Shown here one piece after another: positions 4,956 through 7,609 of a stretch of DNA of 7,609 nt (the stretch's first letter is position 1; every line of letters starts with the position of its first letter). The position numbers were made by a program, and so were the translations under genes. The notes below the pieces were generated by a model. The model worked only from the letters and a program-made list of their open reading frames with translations. It was not told where the DNA came from and made no database searches. This stretch comes from an uncultured Gammaproteobacteria bacterium (lineage in GTDB: Bacteria > Pseudomonadota > Gammaproteobacteria > SZUA-140): the NCBI GenBank assembly GCA_945788675.1, contig CALZMY010000163.1, forward strand, positions 1-7,609, written 5' to 3'.

Positions 4956-6727
4956 GTCATATCAGACAAAATATTGAACGCAGGCGTTTTGATACATTAG
5001 TCATCGGTGCTGGCGGTGGTGGACTGCGCGCCGCAGTACAGATGTCACAGGCCGATGCCTCGGTGGCGGTGGTTTCAAAAGTGTTTCCGACACGTTCGCA
5101 CACCGTCGCCGCGCAGGGCGGCATTAACGCCGCACTGGCCAATGTATTGCCTGATAACTGGCACTGGCACATGTACGACACAGTTAAAGGCAGTGACTAC
5201 CTGGGTGATCAGGATGCCATCGAATATATGTGTCGTACCGCCTCACGTCTGGTCGTAGAGCTGGAGCACTTCGGCGTACCATTTTCGCGCCTCGATAACG
5301 GCAAGATCTACCAACGTCCGTTTGGTGGTCAGAGCCAGAACTTCGGTGGCGATCAGGCCGCACGTACCTGTGCCGCCGCCGACCGTACCGGTCATGCAAT
5401 CCTCCATTCACTCTATCAACAAAACATCCGTGCCAAGACCCACTTCTTTGATGAATACTTCGCCATCGATCTACTGAAAGATAAAGAGGGCTATGTACTC
5501 GGTGCGCTGGTGATGTGTATCGAGACCGGTGAACCGCTGATCATCGAGGCAAAGACAACCCTGCTGGCGACCGGTGGTGCCGGGCAGATGTACCGTACCA
5601 ATACCAATGCCCATATCAATACCGGTGATGGCATGGGGATGGCGCTGCGTGCCGGTATCCCGCTACAGGATATGGAGTTCATCCAGTTCCATCCAACAGG
5701 TGTCGCCGGCAAGGGAATGTTGATTACCGAAGGTGCGCGCGGTGAGGGTGGCTACCTGCTCAATGGGGATGGTGAACGCTTTATGGAACGCTATGCGCCA
5801 CACGCCAAGGACCTCGCCAGTCGCGATGTTGTGAGTCGCTCGATCTATACCGAGATCAAAGAGGGGCGTGGCTGTGGCCCCAACAAAGATTATGTGTTGC
5901 TGAAGCTCGATCATCTCGGTGAAGAAGTCCTGCGCAAAAGGCTGCCGGGCATCTATGACATGGTAAAGACCTTTATGCATCTCGATGCGGCCAGGGAACC
6001 TGTTCCGATCTACCCGACTGCACACTACACCATGGGCGGTATTCCGACCAATCGTCACGGTCAGGTAGTGGTGCCGGAACGCCAGGGGGAAGAGACAGTG
6101 CCGGGACTCTACGCTGCCGGTGAATGTGCCTGTGTCTCGGTACATGGCGCCAACCGTCTTGGTGGTAATTCACTGCTCGACATCATCGTCTTTGGCCGCG
6201 CGGCGGGTAATCACATCATTGAATATCTGGCAGAGAATCGTTTTCACCGCCCGATCGATGAAGAGAGTATCAGCGCTGCGATGGACCACATGGAACGCTG
6301 GGATCGTAAAGGTGACGGTGAGAGTGTCGATACGCTACGTGCCGATCTGCAAAAGGCGATGGAAGATTACAACGGTGTCTTCCGCTCTGAAGCGTTGATG
6401 GCACAGGGGGTGGAGAAACTGCTGGCGATTCAGGAACGGCTGCAGCATGTCACGCTCAAGGATCATAGTAAGGTATTTAATACCGCCCGTGTTGAGGCGT
6501 TTGAACTTGAAAATCTGGTCGATATTGCATTGGCAGCGGCCACCTCAGCACTGGCACGTAAAGAGAGCCGTGGCGCCCATTCGCGTATCGACTTTCCAGA
6601 GCGCGACGATGAGCACTGGATGAAACATACCCTCTACTTTAAAGAGGGGAACAAGCTGGAATACAAACCGGTGCGTATGAAGCCCAAGAGTGTCGAGGCG
6701 TTCCCGCCCAAGCCACGAGTATATTGA
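4952..6727 (+). CDS. sdhA: Succinate dehydrogenase flavoprotein subunit SdhA
   Basis: This full-length (591 aa) catalytic subunit oxidises succinate to fumarate and passes electrons through FAD to SdhB. The dinucleotide-binding motif VIGAGGGGLRAA lies at 17-28. RSHTVAAQGG has H50 as the expected covalent FAD attachment site (His45 in E. coli). Substrate and catalytic residues are in place: H247 in QFHPTG, R291 in ASRDVVSR (the proton-shuttle Arg), H358 in TAHYTMGGI and R402 in NRLGGNSLLD. The C-terminal helical and capping part ends in the common basic, Pro-rich tail (FPPKPRVY). The ATG overlaps the sdhD stop, with GGTGAG at 4943-4948 as ribosome binding site, so translation is coupled. It acts at the cytoplasmic face of the inner membrane in the TCA cycle and respiratory chain. 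Fumarate reductase is less likely because of the SdhCD-type anchors and the sdhE neighbour. Confidence 0.98.
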   Translation: MSHIRQNIERRRFDTLVIGAGGGGLRAAVQMSQADASVAVVSKVFPTRSHTVAAQGGINAALANVLPDNWHWHMYDTVKGSDYLGDQDAIEYMCRTASRLVVELEHFGVPFSRLDNGKIYQRPFGGQSQNFGGDQAARTCAAADRTGHAILHSLYQQNIRAKTHFFDEYFAIDLLKDKEGYVLGALVMCIETGEPLIIEAKTTLLATGGAGQMYRTNTNAHINTGDGMGMALRAGIPLQDMEFIQFHPTGVAGKGMLITEGARGEGGYLLNGDGERFMERYAPHAKDLASRDVVSRSIYTEIKEGRGCGPNKDYVLLKLDHLGEEVLRKRLPGIYDMVKTFMHLDAAREPVPIYPTAHYTMGGIPTNRHGQVVVPERQGEETVPGLYAAGECACVSVHGANRLGGNSLLDIIVFGRAAGNHIIEYLAENRFHRPIDEESISAAMDHMERWDRKGDGESVDTLRADLQKAMEDYNGVFRSEALMAQGVEKLLAIQERLQHVTLKDHSKVFNTARVEAFELENLVDIALAAATSALARKESRGAHSRIDFPERDDEHWMKHTLYFKEGNKLEYKPVRMKPKSVEAFPPKPRVY

Positions 6728-6755
6728 CAGCATTTATTGATGAGGAGTGGGGCGA

Positions 6756-7457
6756 ATGGAAACTGTACGCATATCGATCTACCGCTATAATCCCGAAAAA
6801 GACCAGAAGCCTTACATGCAGGAGTATGAGCTTGAGCTCGACGCCGATAAGATGGTGCTTGATGCGCTGAAGATGGTGAAGGCGCAGGATGAGAGCCTCA
6901 GCTTTCGCCACTCCTGTGGTGAAGGGGTGTGTGGCTCGGATGGCCTGAACATCAACGGTACCAACGGCCTTTCCTGTATCACCGCGATTGCCGATCTGGA
7001 GCAGCCGATCGAGGTCCGTCCCTTGCCAGGCATGCCGGTGATTCGTGACCTGGTGGTCGACATGGAACCGTTTTATAAGCAGTATCGTGCTGCCAAACCG
7101 TACCTGATTGTCAAAGACCCAGAACCAGAGGTAGAGTTCAAACAGACCCCTGCTGAACGTGAAAAGCTGGATGGTCTTTACGAGTGCGTATTGTGTGGTA
7201 GTTGTTCGACCGCCTGTCCATCGTTCTGGTGGAACCCGGATAAATTCCTGGGGCCGGCGGCCCTGTTGCAGTCCTATCGCTTTCTGGCCGACAGCCGTGA
7301 CCAGGCGACCGATGAACGTCTTGATGATATGGAAGATGCCTATAAACTCTACCGTTGTCACACCATCATGAACTGTGTACAGGTCTGTCCCAAGGGGCTC
7401 AATCCGACCAATGCGATCGGTAAGATCAAACATATGATGCTTAAACAGCTCACCTGA
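6756..7457 (+). CDS. sdhB: Succinate dehydrogenase iron-sulfur subunit SdhB
   Basis: This 233-aa electron-transfer subunit carries three Fe-S clusters. The N-terminal ferredoxin domain has the [2Fe-2S] ligands C54, C59, D62 and C74. The C-terminal domain has C144, C147, C150 and C211 for [4Fe-4S], and C154, C201 and C207 for [3Fe-4S]. W159 in SFWWNPDKF corresponds to the quinone-site Trp164 of E. coli. The start is the ATG at 6756, placed 8 nt after GAGGAG (6742-6747). An in-frame GTG at 6747 overlaps that ribosome binding site and would add three residues, so it is unlikely. A 28-nt gap separates it from sdhA, the only non-overlapping junction in the operon. Its stop overlaps the sdhE start as TGATG. 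It connects SdhA to the heme/quinone site in SdhCD. Confidence 0.97.
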   Translation: METVRISIYRYNPEKDQKPYMQEYELELDADKMVLDALKMVKAQDESLSFRHSCGEGVCGSDGLNINGTNGLSCITAIADLEQPIEVRPLPGMPVIRDLVVDMEPFYKQYRAAKPYLIVKDPEPEVEFKQTPAEREKLDGLYECVLCGSCSTACPSFWWNPDKFLGPAALLQSYRFLADSRDQATDERLDDMEDAYKLYRCHTIMNCVQVCPKGLNPTNAIGKIKHMMLKQLT

Positions 7458-7609
7458 TGGCGGTGGTCGAAGACAATAAAGCGGCACGTCTACAGTGGCA
7501 GTGCCGTCGTGGCATGCTGGAGCTTGATCTGTTACTACGCGGTTTTTTGGCAAACGGATATGCCAGTCTTACTGATGTAGAAAAACTCGCCTTTGATCGA
7601 CTGCTCGAA
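7457..7609 (+). CDS. sdhE: SdhE, FAD assembly factor for succinate dehydrogenase (5' part only)
   Basis: The frame starts at the ATG overlapping the sdhB stop (TGATG) and stays open for 51 codons to the window edge, so the gene is cut off. The translation contains C-R-R-G-M-L-E-L-D at residues 16-24, the RGxxE signature of the SdhE/YgfY/Sdh5 family (R18, G19, E22), followed by a Leu-rich helix. Family members are about 80-95 aa and promote covalent flavinylation of SdhA. There is no separate ribosome binding site, so translation appears coupled to sdhB. Its place at the end of sdhCDAB matches its role. Confidence 0.9.
   Translation, partial: MAVVEDNKAARLQWQCRRGMLELDLLLRGFLANGYASLTDVEKLAFDRLLE

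Noticed and set aside
5663..6145. 160-codon minus-strand open frame inside sdhA
   Set aside because: It mirrors conserved SdhA active-site coding sequence and shows no family features.
6639..7553. 304-codon minus-strand open frame antisense to sdhB and the sdhA end
   Set aside because: It fully overlaps sdhB, whose cluster ligands are all in place; the antisense translation has no recognisable motif and is typical of shadow frames in GC-richer genes.

Overview
The window looks like chromosomal DNA of a free-living-type gammaproteobacterium. It carries a complete sdhCDAB succinate dehydrogenase operon followed directly by sdhE, a ygfZ gene, and single-domain HDOD proteins of the kind found in motile, environmental Gammaproteobacteria. 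The lineage cannot be fixed more closely from the sequence.

Layout. Positions 1-195 are non-coding and dominated by a compact element of about 150 bp with perfect inverted ends flanked by CTAG on both sides. This is a MITE-like element whose ends and target site resemble those of IS5-family insertion sequences. Positions 196-2877, minus strand, hold three consecutive paralogous genes (282, 283 and 282 aa), each a stand-alone HDOD-domain protein with the same C-terminal extension. Upstream of the first one transcribed is a close match to a sigma-28 (FliA) promoter, so the array is plausibly part of the flagellar/chemotaxis regulon. Positions 3021-4091, minus strand, encode YgfZ, the folate-binding Fe-S cluster maintenance protein. 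Positions 4092-4242 are a divergent promoter region. From 4243 to the end, plus strand, run sdhC, sdhD, sdhA, sdhB and the first 51 codons of sdhE, tightly coupled by ATGA and TGATG stop/start overlaps, except for a 28-nt gap with a good ribosome binding site before sdhB.

How the genes work together. SdhA (FAD flavoprotein), SdhB (three Fe-S clusters), and SdhC and SdhD (heme b membrane anchor) make respiratory complex II. SdhE promotes covalent flavin attachment to SdhA, and YgfZ supports a subset of Fe-S enzymes. The right half is therefore a complex II synthesis and maturation module split over two divergent transcripts. The left half is a separate signalling/motility module. The most unusual parts are the triple HDOD array with its sigma-28-like promoter, and the MITE sitting 30 bp beyond the last HDOD stop codon. 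I did not find a convincing wholly new system; the HDOD array is the best candidate for undescribed biology.
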